DNA of 7,905 bases from CAYQZD01 sp964421875 (GCA_964421875.1 CAYQZD010000152.1:1-7905), one strand, 5' to 3'. Shown: positions 1 through 6,596, counted from the first letter of the stretch. Notes: generated from the sequence alone by a model not told the origin. Numbers and translations: made by a program.

Positions 1-273
1 AAGATACCAGGAGAAACTCAACAGGTATTTTGTTTTAACACAGAATTAAGGAATTAATCTTTACGATTAGATTTCATCCGGGAAAGCGAGGCTAAATCAA
101 CACATCGTAATTTGAAAACACACAAGTAAAAACGCATTTTTTGCACTTATTGTGAATAATATGCAGTCGTTTCAGCGTAAACCATCACGGATGGTCTTGG
201 CCGTGACCATCCACAACTTAGGATGAAAATTCACTTCTCGCGTATAGACGCTGCCGCTATTCTCAGGAAAAAC
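1..273. other. Non-coding left flank
   Basis: This AT-rich stretch lies downstream of the last minus-strand gene. I checked the visible minus-strand ATG codons and they run into stops within a few codons to 27 codons, so I find no credible gene starting here. On the plus strand a frame is open from base 2 to a TAA at 47-49, giving a 15-residue tail. It could be the end of a convergent gene entering from the left, but it is too short to call. If it is real, 50-273 would be a convergent intergenic region and the hairpins at 181-212 would sit in it. No promoter stands out. Confidence 0.5.
181..212. repeat. Overlapping, mutually exclusive inverted repeats
   Basis: GGATGGTC (189-196) and GACCATCC (205-212) form a perfect 8-bp stem with an 8-base loop. 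The first arm also pairs with ACCATC at 181-186 (GATGGT at 190-195, 3-base loop). A third option is CACGG (186-190) with CCGTG (201-205). The same central segment can thus pair left or right. The element lies about 60 bases past the stop of the final minus-strand gene. Neither strand shows a following T-run, so it is not a canonical intrinsic terminator. It could be a transcript-end stabiliser or a dispersed palindromic repeat. Confidence 0.55.
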
Positions 274-2190
274 CTATTCGGTTTTAAAGACTAAATTCCG
301 ATTTCCCCTTGAATTCCGGATTTGATAGAGTTTTTTTAGTGTCGGGAAGTTCTCCGGGGCGACCTCGGAATTATCGAGCGACTCTTTAATTGTGAATTTC
401 AGCGTCTTACCGCCGTCCTCCACCTTTATGATAGCGGAGCCAACCTCAGATTTAAAGACTAGATCCTTTGGCGCAAAGGCCAACGACCATTTTTCCGGCA
501 TCTCCACTGTCATCTCCAGCGACTGGGAACCGGGACCTTTGAAAAAGACGGGATTACTCCGCTCCAGATAGGAGGTATGGAGCCCGGACGGTTCCAGAGC
601 GGTTATATTGAAAGGCAGCTCCGGTATATTCAGAGTCAGGTAACCTCGGACGGTTTCACCCAGCTTTTCCCCCTTGAATTCAAACTGGAATTCCGATTCA
701 TGACAGCAGAGCCGTATCGCTTTTCCCTTCTCAAATTCGAGGTTAGGCAGAAGTTTTTTCATCTTACCTTTAAGCCACCCCTCGGCGCCGTCCTTATCAG
801 CGGTAACTTCTTGGCAGGGGCTGAAATAGCCCGCGGCTTTAAAATAACCGGAACCTGTATAGGAACCGTCATCGGCGATTTCCAACTTGAGTTTCATAGC
901 GAGGCAATTGTCATCTGGTGTGTTTTCGGGAACGACAACGGGTTCAGCACCGGTGAAGCTCATTGTAAAAACAGCGTGTCCTTCTAAATCCTTGCGGGAA
1001 CTGGAAGACAGCGGCTTTAGCGGGTCCAGATACAACTGTTTACCGCCGGATTCAGTCACTACCCAGAAGTGGTCGAAATTGGACAATACGGGCACTGTGA
1101 AATCCTTCTGGTGAACTTCAGCAGACAGCGCCACCTCGGCGGGTAATCCCTGCGTTTTCAGCATAGCCGCCAGCAGAATGGCTTTATCGAAGGGATTGGC
1201 ATATCTGGTGAGGAGAGTGCGTTCCGCGTCGCGATGATAAGTCCTGTACAAATCATAACTGTGGTTGACAGTCCTGACGTTTTTGCGAACATATTCCGCC
1301 AGTTTCAGGGGGATGTCGCCGGGTTCAAAAACTCCTTCAGCCGCTTCTTCGGCTTGGGCTTTGACGCTTTCCGAGGCGGCGGTAGCGCTCTTTATTTCCC
1401 GGGCAAAGTGCGCGGAGGCGGTTTTCCAGTCAGTGCAGGTAGAAAAGATAAGTGTAGGGGTGAAATTCATCCGATAATGATAAGCGTCATCCCTGACGAT
1501 ATGGGGAACGTTGCTCATCGTCCAGGTCCAGGTTTTGGTGTCGGTCCTAACATCCTGTTTCAGATTGCCGTTGCCGTGGAAGAACTTGAAATGAAGTTCG
1601 GTTCCGGCGGGAGCGGTGATTTTTACTTCCTTATTAAGGATGTATTCACCGGACTGGAAGTATTCAATCCCTTCCAGCCAGGGCTGGAAGGGTTCTTTGT
1701 CCTCGATAGTGTAGATAAGTTCGCTCTTGGAGCCGAGGGGGCTGGTTTCGCTCCATTCCAGTCCGACGTGGGTGATGACCATTTCCTGGAAGCGGAGGTA
1801 ATCGGGGGCGCCGCCCAGGGCGCGGGGTGTGATCTGATTGAAAGCGTTTTCGTAGGAATCGGCGGCGGCGCCGTCGATGAGGTAGCCCCGGGCTCGTTCA
1901 ATCTTCAATTCCTGCTTGTCATTGCGATAATTCACGAAGATATCTCCGTGCGCGTCGAGGGCGTTTTCGGTGAAGAGAGCGCGGACGCGGTGCACTCGCT
2001 GTGAGATTCTTCCGTCGGGATAGAGGGTATAGTGAATCCCTTCATAGAGGACGACGGATTCGTCCAGGGGGTAATCAGCCTGGGAAACATCGCTCTTAAT
2101 CAGGCTTTCCACATCCACCGCGGCGGCTGATAACGCCAGCGCCGACAGGAGGAAAAGCGTTTTTAGTATGTATTTAAAAGTCTTGACCAT
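274..2190 (-). CDS. Secreted DUF3857/transglutaminase-fold protein lacking the catalytic Cys
   Basis: This 638-residue protein starts with a signal peptide: basic residues at 3-10, a hydrophobic core to about 20, and a likely cleavage after the Ala run at 22-24. Residues about 30-230 resemble DUF3857. Residues about 290-395 form a transglutaminase-like core, followed by a beta-rich C-terminal half. In active relatives the nucleophile sits in a GDCKDKA-type motif. Here the matching segment is ANPFDKA (331-337), which puts Pro333 in the Cys position. The His (374, in FDHFW) and Asp (389, in YLDP) slots are kept. Thiol catalysis is therefore unlikely, and a binding or scaffold role in the periplasm is inferred. 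Cys-less members occur in this superfamily. The ATG has a GGAGG nine bases upstream. It follows its catalytically intact neighbour by three bases and is probably translationally coupled to it. Substrate unknown. Confidence 0.93.
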   Translation of the reverse strand: MVKTFKYILKTLFLLSALALSAAAVDVESLIKSDVSQADYPLDESVVLYEGIHYTLYPDGRISQRVHRVRALFTENALDAHGDIFVNYRNDKQELKIERARGYLIDGAAADSYENAFNQITPRALGGAPDYLRFQEMVITHVGLEWSETSPLGSKSELIYTIEDKEPFQPWLEGIEYFQSGEYILNKEVKITAPAGTELHFKFFHGNGNLKQDVRTDTKTWTWTMSNVPHIVRDDAYHYRMNFTPTLIFSTCTDWKTASAHFAREIKSATAASESVKAQAEEAAEGVFEPGDIPLKLAEYVRKNVRTVNHSYDLYRTYHRDAERTLLTRYANPFDKAILLAAMLKTQGLPAEVALSAEVHQKDFTVPVLSNFDHFWVVTESGGKQLYLDPLKPLSSSSRKDLEGHAVFTMSFTGAEPVVVPENTPDDNCLAMKLKLEIADDGSYTGSGYFKAAGYFSPCQEVTADKDGAEGWLKGKMKKLLPNLEFEKGKAIRLCCHESEFQFEFKGEKLGETVRGYLTLNIPELPFNITALEPSGLHTSYLERSNPVFFKGPGSQSLEMTVEMPEKWSLAFAPKDLVFKSEVGSAIIKVEDGGKTLKFTIKESLDNSEVAPENFPTLKKLYQIRNSRGNRNLVFKTE

Positions 2191-2193
2191 TGT

Positions 2194-4236
2194 TTACTTC
2201 CTCCAAATATGGATTTCTTTGCCGGCGAATTCGTTGATCGCTTTCACCACCGCCCTCACCTGGGAATATTCATCGCCGGGTTCGACGTTGCGTTCGCTGA
2301 CAGTGTACTTATAGGAAACTTTGACTCCCCGTTTGCTCATTTCCACCGAAGCGTCGAAGTCGGAAAAATCTCCGCCGGCTTCAATCGCGTCGAATTCCTC
2401 GAGTTTTTTGTAGCCCCTTGGGAGCTTGACGGTCTCCTTAATCACAACTTGTTCCGGGGCGTAGATAAACAGCGGATTGTTCCGCTCCTCCATTGTGGCG
2501 TATCGCGTTATGGGCCGGACAAAGTATGCCTTAGTCTGGAAACGTCCTGCGGGGGAACTGAAATGGAGCCCCTTACCGTAAAGCAGGGCATATCCGGGAA
2601 CGCGGTAGGAGACGGTTACGGGGAAGGGATGCCAGTAATCGGATAGATTCCCGCCCTTGTAGCTCACTAATTCCGCGTTGGGGGCGATATTTTCGATGTA
2701 GCGGCTGATGCTGTTGCGGAGGTATTCCACGCCATGCTGGTAGGCGAAGAGCCGCCTCAAGCGGGAGTCCGGGGCGCCAATGGCGTTGAAGACCAGGGTT
2801 CCGGTGAGGTTGCCGTCCTTGTCGATTTCGGCGACGGAGGTGATGGTAAGGCGGTTTTCTTCCGGGGTGAAGACGCGGATGGCTTTGAGGTCCTCGCCTT
2901 GGGGGCCTCCGATGACGATGTGCTGGTCGCCTTCATAGCGGGACCAGATGTCCATCGAGTTGGGGGCCCAGGTGGCGTCGTACATTTCCCATTTGGTTCC
3001 GGGGAGGGCGTCGGATTCGATGCCTTCATCCGAGATGTCCACCGCCACCACGCAATGGTTGAACTGGTCGGCGGGGATGCGTTCCACGCGGGCTCCCGCC
3101 ATAGTCATCGTGGGAAAGGCTTTATATCCCAAGGCGCGGAACATCTGCAGGGACATTGCGGCGATGTCTTTGCAGACGCCGCAGCGATCGCGGAAATTCA
3201 TATGGGAGGGGTGCAGAGTATAGCCTTCGCCCTTACCCATCGAGATGCCGGAGTAGCGAATATGCTGGGCGCACCAGTGCAGGATGGCTTTGCGCCGGTC
3301 AACATCTGTTTCGTAGGGGGCGGCGATTTCCTCGGCTTTGGCTTTGACATCCGGGGGAATATCGAAGGGTTTGGCTTTTACGCCGTAAACTTCGAGCACG
3401 CTGTCCTCGTTGGCGTGATGGAACCAGAGGGATTTGTCATACCAGTCTTTGACGGTAGCCAGCACGACTTTGGGGATATAGTCCGAGCCATAGGGAGAGC
3501 GGTATTCGTATTTATAAACGGGGATGTCGGATTTTTTAAAGACGTAATGATTGTAGCCATCATCGAAGGTGGACTTACACATTACATTTCCGTTGTAAAC
3601 TTCGAATTGGACGGGCACATTCCTCAGGGTGCGGAGGAGGTAAACCTTTTCCCGGATGGGGTGGCCGGCGCCGAAGATGATGGAGTCGTAGTAGTGGCCC
3701 CGCATCGGGGGGATATAGCGGGAATCGTCCTCCTGGTCCAGGTAGGCGATCATAAAGCCTTTTTTGTAATAGGCGATTTCCACCGCGTCTCCTGGTTGAA
3801 GGCCCGGGACATTGATAACTTTCATCCGTCCGCCCCAGTAAATCATATAGGCGGTGGCGAATTCGTCGATAGCGGTATTAAGGTCGATTGGTTCGACTGA
3901 ACCGTCGGCGCGGTGGATGGCGACTTTTTTCAGCTCAATCATATTGGAGGCGGGGTCGTAGTCGAACCTGCGTGTGGAGAGGTCGATGGCTCCCGCCGGT
4001 TTCAGCGCCTTTGCCAGAGTGTGGATGTCGATATGAGACAGTCCGGATTCCTCTACATCCACGACGGTGGAGTCGAAGACGGTGACGAAATCCGCATCCT
4101 CGTACTTCTCCTCGGTGATTCCTTCCAGCAGGGCTTTATAGGGGCTTTCCTGCGCCTCGCTGATGAGGATGATACCGAGCATCAGCGCGAGGTAGAGGAG
4201 AAATCCGATTACTGTCCTCAGTTTTAGTCTGGTCAT
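2194..4236 (-). CDS. Secreted DUF3857 plus transglutaminase-like cysteine enzyme, triad intact
   Basis: This 680-residue protein has an N-terminal export signal or anchor (hydrophobic about 9-26, possible cleavage near Ala28-Gln29). A DUF3857-like beta domain spans about 45-235, a transglutaminase-like core about 295-445, and a beta-rich C-terminal region runs to the end. The core shows a complete triad: Cys355 in the GVCKD motif (353-357), His394 in FNHCVV and Asp420 in MYDATW. The preceding WCAQHIRYSG segment (321-330) is typical of the fold. Bacterial members act as peptidases, amidases or cross-linkers on envelope substrates; the reaction here is not known. A second Cys352 sits three residues before the nucleophile. 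A GAGGAA-type ribosome site lies about nine bases before the ATG. The 157-base gap upstream is AT-rich near the start and may hold a promoter, but I see no convincing -35/-10 pair. It is the first gene of the two-gene DUF3857 unit. Confidence 0.95.
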   Translation of the reverse strand: MTRLKLRTVIGFLLYLALMLGIILISEAQESPYKALLEGITEEKYEDADFVTVFDSTVVDVEESGLSHIDIHTLAKALKPAGAIDLSTRRFDYDPASNMIELKKVAIHRADGSVEPIDLNTAIDEFATAYMIYWGGRMKVINVPGLQPGDAVEIAYYKKGFMIAYLDQEDDSRYIPPMRGHYYDSIIFGAGHPIREKVYLLRTLRNVPVQFEVYNGNVMCKSTFDDGYNHYVFKKSDIPVYKYEYRSPYGSDYIPKVVLATVKDWYDKSLWFHHANEDSVLEVYGVKAKPFDIPPDVKAKAEEIAAPYETDVDRRKAILHWCAQHIRYSGISMGKGEGYTLHPSHMNFRDRCGVCKDIAAMSLQMFRALGYKAFPTMTMAGARVERIPADQFNHCVVAVDISDEGIESDALPGTKWEMYDATWAPNSMDIWSRYEGDQHIVIGGPQGEDLKAIRVFTPEENRLTITSVAEIDKDGNLTGTLVFNAIGAPDSRLRRLFAYQHGVEYLRNSISRYIENIAPNAELVSYKGGNLSDYWHPFPVTVSYRVPGYALLYGKGLHFSSPAGRFQTKAYFVRPITRYATMEERNNPLFIYAPEQVVIKETVKLPRGYKKLEEFDAIEAGGDFSDFDASVEMSKRGVKVSYKYTVSERNVEPGDEYSQVRAVVKAINEFAGKEIHIWRK
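2200..2204 (-). promoter_or_regulatory. Ribosome-binding site inside the upstream gene's end
   Basis: GGAGG, read on the minus strand, lies nine bases before the ATG at 2190. It overlaps the last sense codons (Trp-Arg-Lys) and directly precedes the TAA (2196-2194) of the upstream gene. Ribosomes ending the first gene would stop on this site, which supports translational coupling of the two DUF3857 genes and fixes the start of the second. Confidence 0.85.
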
Positions 4237-4322
4237 TGGTTTGGGTTCCTCGAAATAATTTTATAATCGCTATGTATTTTTATACTCTTAACGGCGGTAT
4301 TAGTGCCCGGGAAAGTTTGTCG

Positions 4323-4341
4323 GTCGGAACCTTGTTCCGAC
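4323..4341. repeat. Perfect 8-bp hairpin between the small membrane gene and the transglutaminase gene
   Basis: GTCGGAAC (4323-4330) and GTTCCGAC (4334-4341) are perfect inverted arms around a CTT loop. The hairpin lies 53 bases past the stop of the 60-residue membrane protein and about 87 bases before the next start codon. No T-run follows on the minus strand, so it is at best a weak or factor-assisted terminator. It could equally be a dispersed palindromic repeat. If it ends transcripts, the transglutaminase pair has its own promoter in 4237-4322. Confidence 0.6.
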
Positions 4342-4393
4342 ATTCTATCTTGCCGCCGGGTTTCCGTATCGCTGGATAAACACTGGATGAGAA

Positions 4394-4576
4394 TCACGCT
4401 CCGGGCTGTTCCGCTTCTTTCTTTTTCATCTTTTTCATCGCGCCGGTGAATACGACTAATCCGGGAATCCAAATCGCTATAAATCCTGGGACTTCGATAA
4501 CGCGAGTTACCATTAAAACCGCCAGAATGATAGTGAATCCGATGAATATCAATCTTGCGATGTTTTTGTTACTCAT
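4394..4576 (-). CDS. Small two-helix membrane protein, function unknown
   Basis: This 60-residue protein has two hydrophobic segments (about 8-24 and 30-45) separated by a short turn containing Glu28-Val-Pro-Gly31. A strongly basic segment follows (KKMKKK, 48-53), then a short acidic and polar end. By the positive-inside rule the Lys-rich tail and the N-terminal Lys/Arg residues would both be cytoplasmic, giving a hairpin topology. The gene is supported by an excellent GGAGG ten bases before the ATG and by membrane-like composition in only this frame. I do not recognise a family. It lies 67 bases after the glycosyltransferase on the same strand and may share its transcript, so an accessory role to that enzyme is possible but only inferred from position. 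A longer overlapping minus-strand frame (4233-4472) looks like a shadow. Confidence 0.75.
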   Translation of the reverse strand: MSNKNIARLIFIGFTIILAVLMVTRVIEVPGFIAIWIPGLVVFTGAMKKMKKKEAEQPGA

Positions 4577-4586
4577 AAACCTAAAA

Positions 4587-4591
4587 CCTCC
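4587..4591 (-). promoter_or_regulatory. Strong ribosome-binding site of the small membrane protein
   Basis: GGAGG read on the minus strand, ten bases before the ATG at 4576. It is the main non-compositional reason to accept the 60-codon frame as a gene and to choose this start. Confidence 0.75.
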
Positions 4592-4643
4592 GGTTCGATG
4601 GTTATTAGCCGTGTCCCTGCGCCGGCAATTAAATTATCCCGAT

Positions 4644-6257
4644 TCAATAGCTATCTAACCGGGTGGATTGAGATTCTGTTTTCGGTCGATGAAGCGGTAC
4701 GCTTTTCCAGACTACTATCTCATCCATATCGGCGTATTTAATATCAGGGATGCTCAAAACTCGTTTCACAATTTCATCATAGTGCGGGGAATCCTTGCAG
4801 ACAAAGTAGATTTGGTGAATACCTCTCCACCTTTGAATTACCGCCAAAGCCTCGAAATTATTCTCCCGCATATAATCGTTGATGATGATTTCAGCTTTGT
4901 CCTTTGGCTTTTTATACATGTCCCGCACCATCAGCATAATGAACTCCGGTTGGAATCGGTCGAGAATATCTCTTGAAAATCCTTTATGCGCTATCTCCTC
5001 GGAATTCAATCCATACCAGTCTATGGCTTTCCATTTCGAGTAGTAGGGCACCGCGCCGGAGCCGATAACGAACATTCTGCCGTCGATACCGGCGAGACTT
5101 TTACCAATCTGCACCCGGTCGTGTTGATTCCGAGCCTTGGCTTGAAATACCGCATTCGGTATAAAGCGCAGAGGCCAGTAAGCGAATAATAACAAAAGAA
5201 TGATGATAACGGCTCGCTTTCGAAGAATCGGGATATCCTTAAGATTCACTTTTGCATAAAGAATCGACAGAATCAGTATGAACACCGGATATACCGGGTA
5301 GGCGAACCGCCAGAGATGCCCTTGAATCGGTTCCACGGTTGTCAAATAAAGAATGAATGCAATAAATCCGCAAATCAGCGGGAAGGTTTTCCGCAATCCA
5401 CCTTTGTCGAGATATTTGTATAGCATTAACGCGAAAACCAGATATGCGGACAATATATTCAGGATAAATGATACTGCATATTTGATACCATATCTTCTTA
5501 AGATATATTCCCCGGAGGAGAATTTCAAGTAACCGGCAGTGGGCAGAAGGTAGCCAAAATAATGCAATTTCCAAACCGCATAGATGAGAAGAATTACGGC
5601 TGTCGCCAAGCCTAATAATACTAATCTTCCAAACGTAGCATAATTTTTGTTTTTCAAAGTTATAAACAGCATCGCAAGGTAAGCGGTTCCGTTGAACACG
5701 ATGGTGTCCGGCCTGGCAAGAAAACATAATACGAAAAGCACAAGTGTCAGGACGAGGTTCAGCGTTTTCTCCGGTTTGTCCATAAAAGCCAAAATTGTCA
5801 GGCTGCTCGACAGAACCAGGAAAGCGGTTAAAACAGTCTCCATTCCCTGCATCGATAAAAAACCGAACACCGGGCTCAGACAGAATGCGCCTAAGAAAAT
5901 ACACTTCAACCTGAAATCGACAGCGCGGGTGGAAGATATCAGAAGCCACAATATTCCTATTCCGGCGATAAAACTGACAATTTTGGAGAACACCACAGGG
6001 TCGATACCGAGTAGAATGCCTCCCGCGTTCAGCAGCATCCATAACATACTGGTGAAGCCTTCAACCGGGTCCTCACCGAGGTTCCAGATAATTTCTCCGC
6101 TGCGGACAAGGTTTTCCGAATACCGGAAGGTGATATAAGCGTCGTCCAATACGAAATTGATAAAAGGCAAGGCTGCAAGCGCAAACAATAATCCGGCAGC
6201 CACAAACAGCAGTATGTCGTTAAGAGCTTTTGCTGATGAATCGGACTTTTTTAACAT
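4644..6257 (-). CDS. GT-C family membrane glycosyltransferase, AftB-like
   Basis: This 537-residue protein has about 11-12 hydrophobic segments between residues 14 and 365, then a soluble C-terminal domain (about 370-537). After the first helix comes the GT-C aspartate pair in LDDAYITFRY (Asp38-Asp39), followed by an NLGEDPVEGFTS segment (59-70). That arrangement resembles the AftB-type enzymes of actinobacteria and their many homologues. Other family-like marks are GME (138-140), ARPD (181-184), YFGYLLPT (233-240) and, in the soluble part, DWYGLNSEEIA (413-423). GT-C enzymes use polyprenyl-phosphate sugars and act on the outer face of the inner membrane, adding sugars to glycans, lipids or proteins. 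Donor and acceptor cannot be read from the sequence. The start is supported by AAAGG seven bases upstream. GC content in sampled stretches is about 40%, below its neighbours. No other glycan-synthesis gene is in view. Confidence 0.93.
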   Translation of the reverse strand: MLKKSDSSAKALNDILLFVAAGLLFALAALPFINFVLDDAYITFRYSENLVRSGEIIWNLGEDPVEGFTSMLWMLLNAGGILLGIDPVVFSKIVSFIAGIGILWLLISSTRAVDFRLKCIFLGAFCLSPVFGFLSMQGMETVLTAFLVLSSSLTILAFMDKPEKTLNLVLTLVLFVLCFLARPDTIVFNGTAYLAMLFITLKNKNYATFGRLVLLGLATAVILLIYAVWKLHYFGYLLPTAGYLKFSSGEYILRRYGIKYAVSFILNILSAYLVFALMLYKYLDKGGLRKTFPLICGFIAFILYLTTVEPIQGHLWRFAYPVYPVFILILSILYAKVNLKDIPILRKRAVIIILLLLFAYWPLRFIPNAVFQAKARNQHDRVQIGKSLAGIDGRMFVIGSGAVPYYSKWKAIDWYGLNSEEIAHKGFSRDILDRFQPEFIMLMVRDMYKKPKDKAEIIINDYMRENNFEALAVIQRWRGIHQIYFVCKDSPHYDEIVKRVLSIPDIKYADMDEIVVWKSVPLHRPKTESQSTRLDSY

Positions 6258-6315
6258 TAGAAAACCTTTATCGTTAGCCGCTGAGTGCGGGGACTCTCGT
6301 AAGGAATTGATTTAT

Positions 6316-6334
6316 GGTGGGTTAAGAACCCACC
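6316..6334. repeat. Palindromic repeat, copy A (GGTGGGTT/AACCCACC)
   Basis: GGTGGGTT (6316-6323) and AACCCACC (6327-6334) are perfect 8-bp arms around an AAG loop, followed by CTAC. The 12-base sequence AACCCACCCTAC (6327-6338) recurs exactly at 6452-6463. From memory, GTAGGGTGGGTT-type palindromes occur as dispersed intergenic repeats in many bacteria. Confidence 0.7.
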
Positions 6335-6346
6335 CTACTATTGGAA

Positions 6347-6380
6347 ATGTCAGGTCTCCGCTGCGACAAAGACCTGACAT
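6347..6380. repeat. 11-bp perfect inverted repeat
   Basis: ATGTCAGGTCT (6347-6357) and AGACCTGACAT (6370-6380) are perfect 11-bp arms around a 12-base loop. This is the longest perfect inverted repeat I found in the window. No T-run follows on either strand, so it does not look like an intrinsic terminator. An operator is possible but the 12-base loop makes a folded RNA or a mobile repeat more likely. Confidence 0.7.
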
Positions 6381-6388
6381 AACGCAGG

Positions 6389-6433
6389 ATTGTCGTTACG
6401 GAAAGATTGCTTCGCTTCGCTCGCAATGACAAT
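6389..6433. repeat. 45-bp imperfect palindrome with terminal inverted repeats
   Basis: ATTGTCGTT (6389-6397) and AATGACAAT (6425-6433) match as inverted ends at eight of nine bases. Inside, ATTGC (6406-6410) and GCAAT (6423-6427) form a second stem around a TTCGC-rich loop. Units ending in CGCAATGACA with a TTCGC centre are, as I recall, seen as dispersed intergenic repeats in diverse bacteria. Confidence 0.6.
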
Positions 6434-6443
6434 AGGATGGTGT

Positions 6444-6463
6444 TGGGTTGAAACCCACCCTAC
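6444..6463. repeat. Palindromic repeat, copy B, related to copy A
   Basis: TGGGTT (6444-6449) and AACCCA (6452-6457) are inverted arms around GA. AACCCACCCTAC (6452-6463) is identical to 6327-6338 of copy A. The left arm differs from copy A (GGTGTTGGGTT in place of GGTGGGTT), so this copy has diverged. Copies A and B bracket the 11-bp and 45-bp palindromes. Confidence 0.6.
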
Positions 6464-6469
6464 ATAAAG

Positions 6470-6504
6470 TAAGTATCAAGTCTCAAGTGACAAGTAACAA
6501 GTCC
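6470..6504. repeat. Five-unit 7-bp tandem repeat (CAAGTNN)
   Basis: CAAGT begins at 6477, 6484, 6491 and 6498, exactly every seven bases, with variable last two bases (CT, GA, AA, CC). A fifth unit at 6470 reads TAAGTAT, with one mismatch in the core. The unit is not a multiple of three and no gene covers it. It may be a slippage-prone tract or a set of direct binding sites. Confidence 0.65.
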
Positions 6505-6525
6505 CCCCCTGGAGCCATGCTCTGG

Positions 6526-6546
6526 ATTCCGGCATGCGCTCGGAAT
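6526..6546. repeat. ATTCCG/CGGAAT inverted repeat
   Basis: ATTCCG (6526-6531) and CGGAAT (6541-6546) are perfect 6-bp arms around GCATGCGCT, followed by GACA. The general form (ATTCC, 8-11 bases, GGAAT) resembles short dispersed repeats such as the dRS3-type elements of Neisseria. That likeness is structural only. Confidence 0.5.
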
Positions 6547-6573
6547 GACAATTGAATGACGGCAGGTTAAAAT

Positions 6574-6596
6574 CCGGCAAAAATAAATTTTTCCGG
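6574..6596 (-). terminator. Possible intrinsic terminator of the alkylation-repair gene
   Basis: Read on the minus strand just past the stop, CCGGAAAAA pairs with TTTTTGCCGG (one bulged G) around a TTTA loop, and ATTTTAA follows. The position, 5 bases after the stop codon, suits a terminator. The A/T-rich upper stem and short T-run make it a weak one. Confidence 0.4.

Noticed and set aside
54..137. 27-codon minus-strand frame in the left flank
   Set aside because: It is too short, has no ribosome site and no protein-like pattern.
1234..2004. Plus-strand open frame of 256 codons opposite the Cys-less paralogue
   Set aside because: It is a shadow of the minus-strand gene, low in complexity (Gly/Phe/Val rich), with no motif.
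2734..3900. Long plus-strand open frame of 388 codons opposite the first transglutaminase gene
   Set aside because: It is antisense to a gene with recognisable domains and catalytic residues. Its Gly/Val/Asp-rich translation is what an antisense frame of a GC-rich gene gives, and I see no family motif.
4257..4290. AT-rich stretch (TATAAA, GATTAT, TTAAGA on the minus strand) as promoter of the transglutaminase pair
   Set aside because: A TTAAGA/GATTAT pair at 17-base spacing can be drawn, but the matches are weak and other spacings are equally possible in AT-rich DNA. A promoter is plausible here but not supported.
4233..4472. Minus-strand frame of 79 codons overlapping the small membrane gene and the transglutaminase start
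   Set aside because: It overlaps a frame with a better ribosome site and membrane-like composition. Its translation is rich in Arg, Asp and Ser without structure.
5239..6042. Second minus-strand frame of 267 codons within the glycosyltransferase
   Set aside because: It is out of frame with a clear GT-C gene, rich in Cys, Arg and His, with no membrane segments or motifs.
6157..6429. Plus-strand frame of 90 codons running out of the glycosyltransferase into the repeat region
   Set aside because: Half is antisense to the enzyme's N-terminus and half translates palindromic repeats.
6316..6546. CRISPR array
   Set aside because: The repeats are palindromes of different sequence without equal-length unique spacers, and no cas gene is present.
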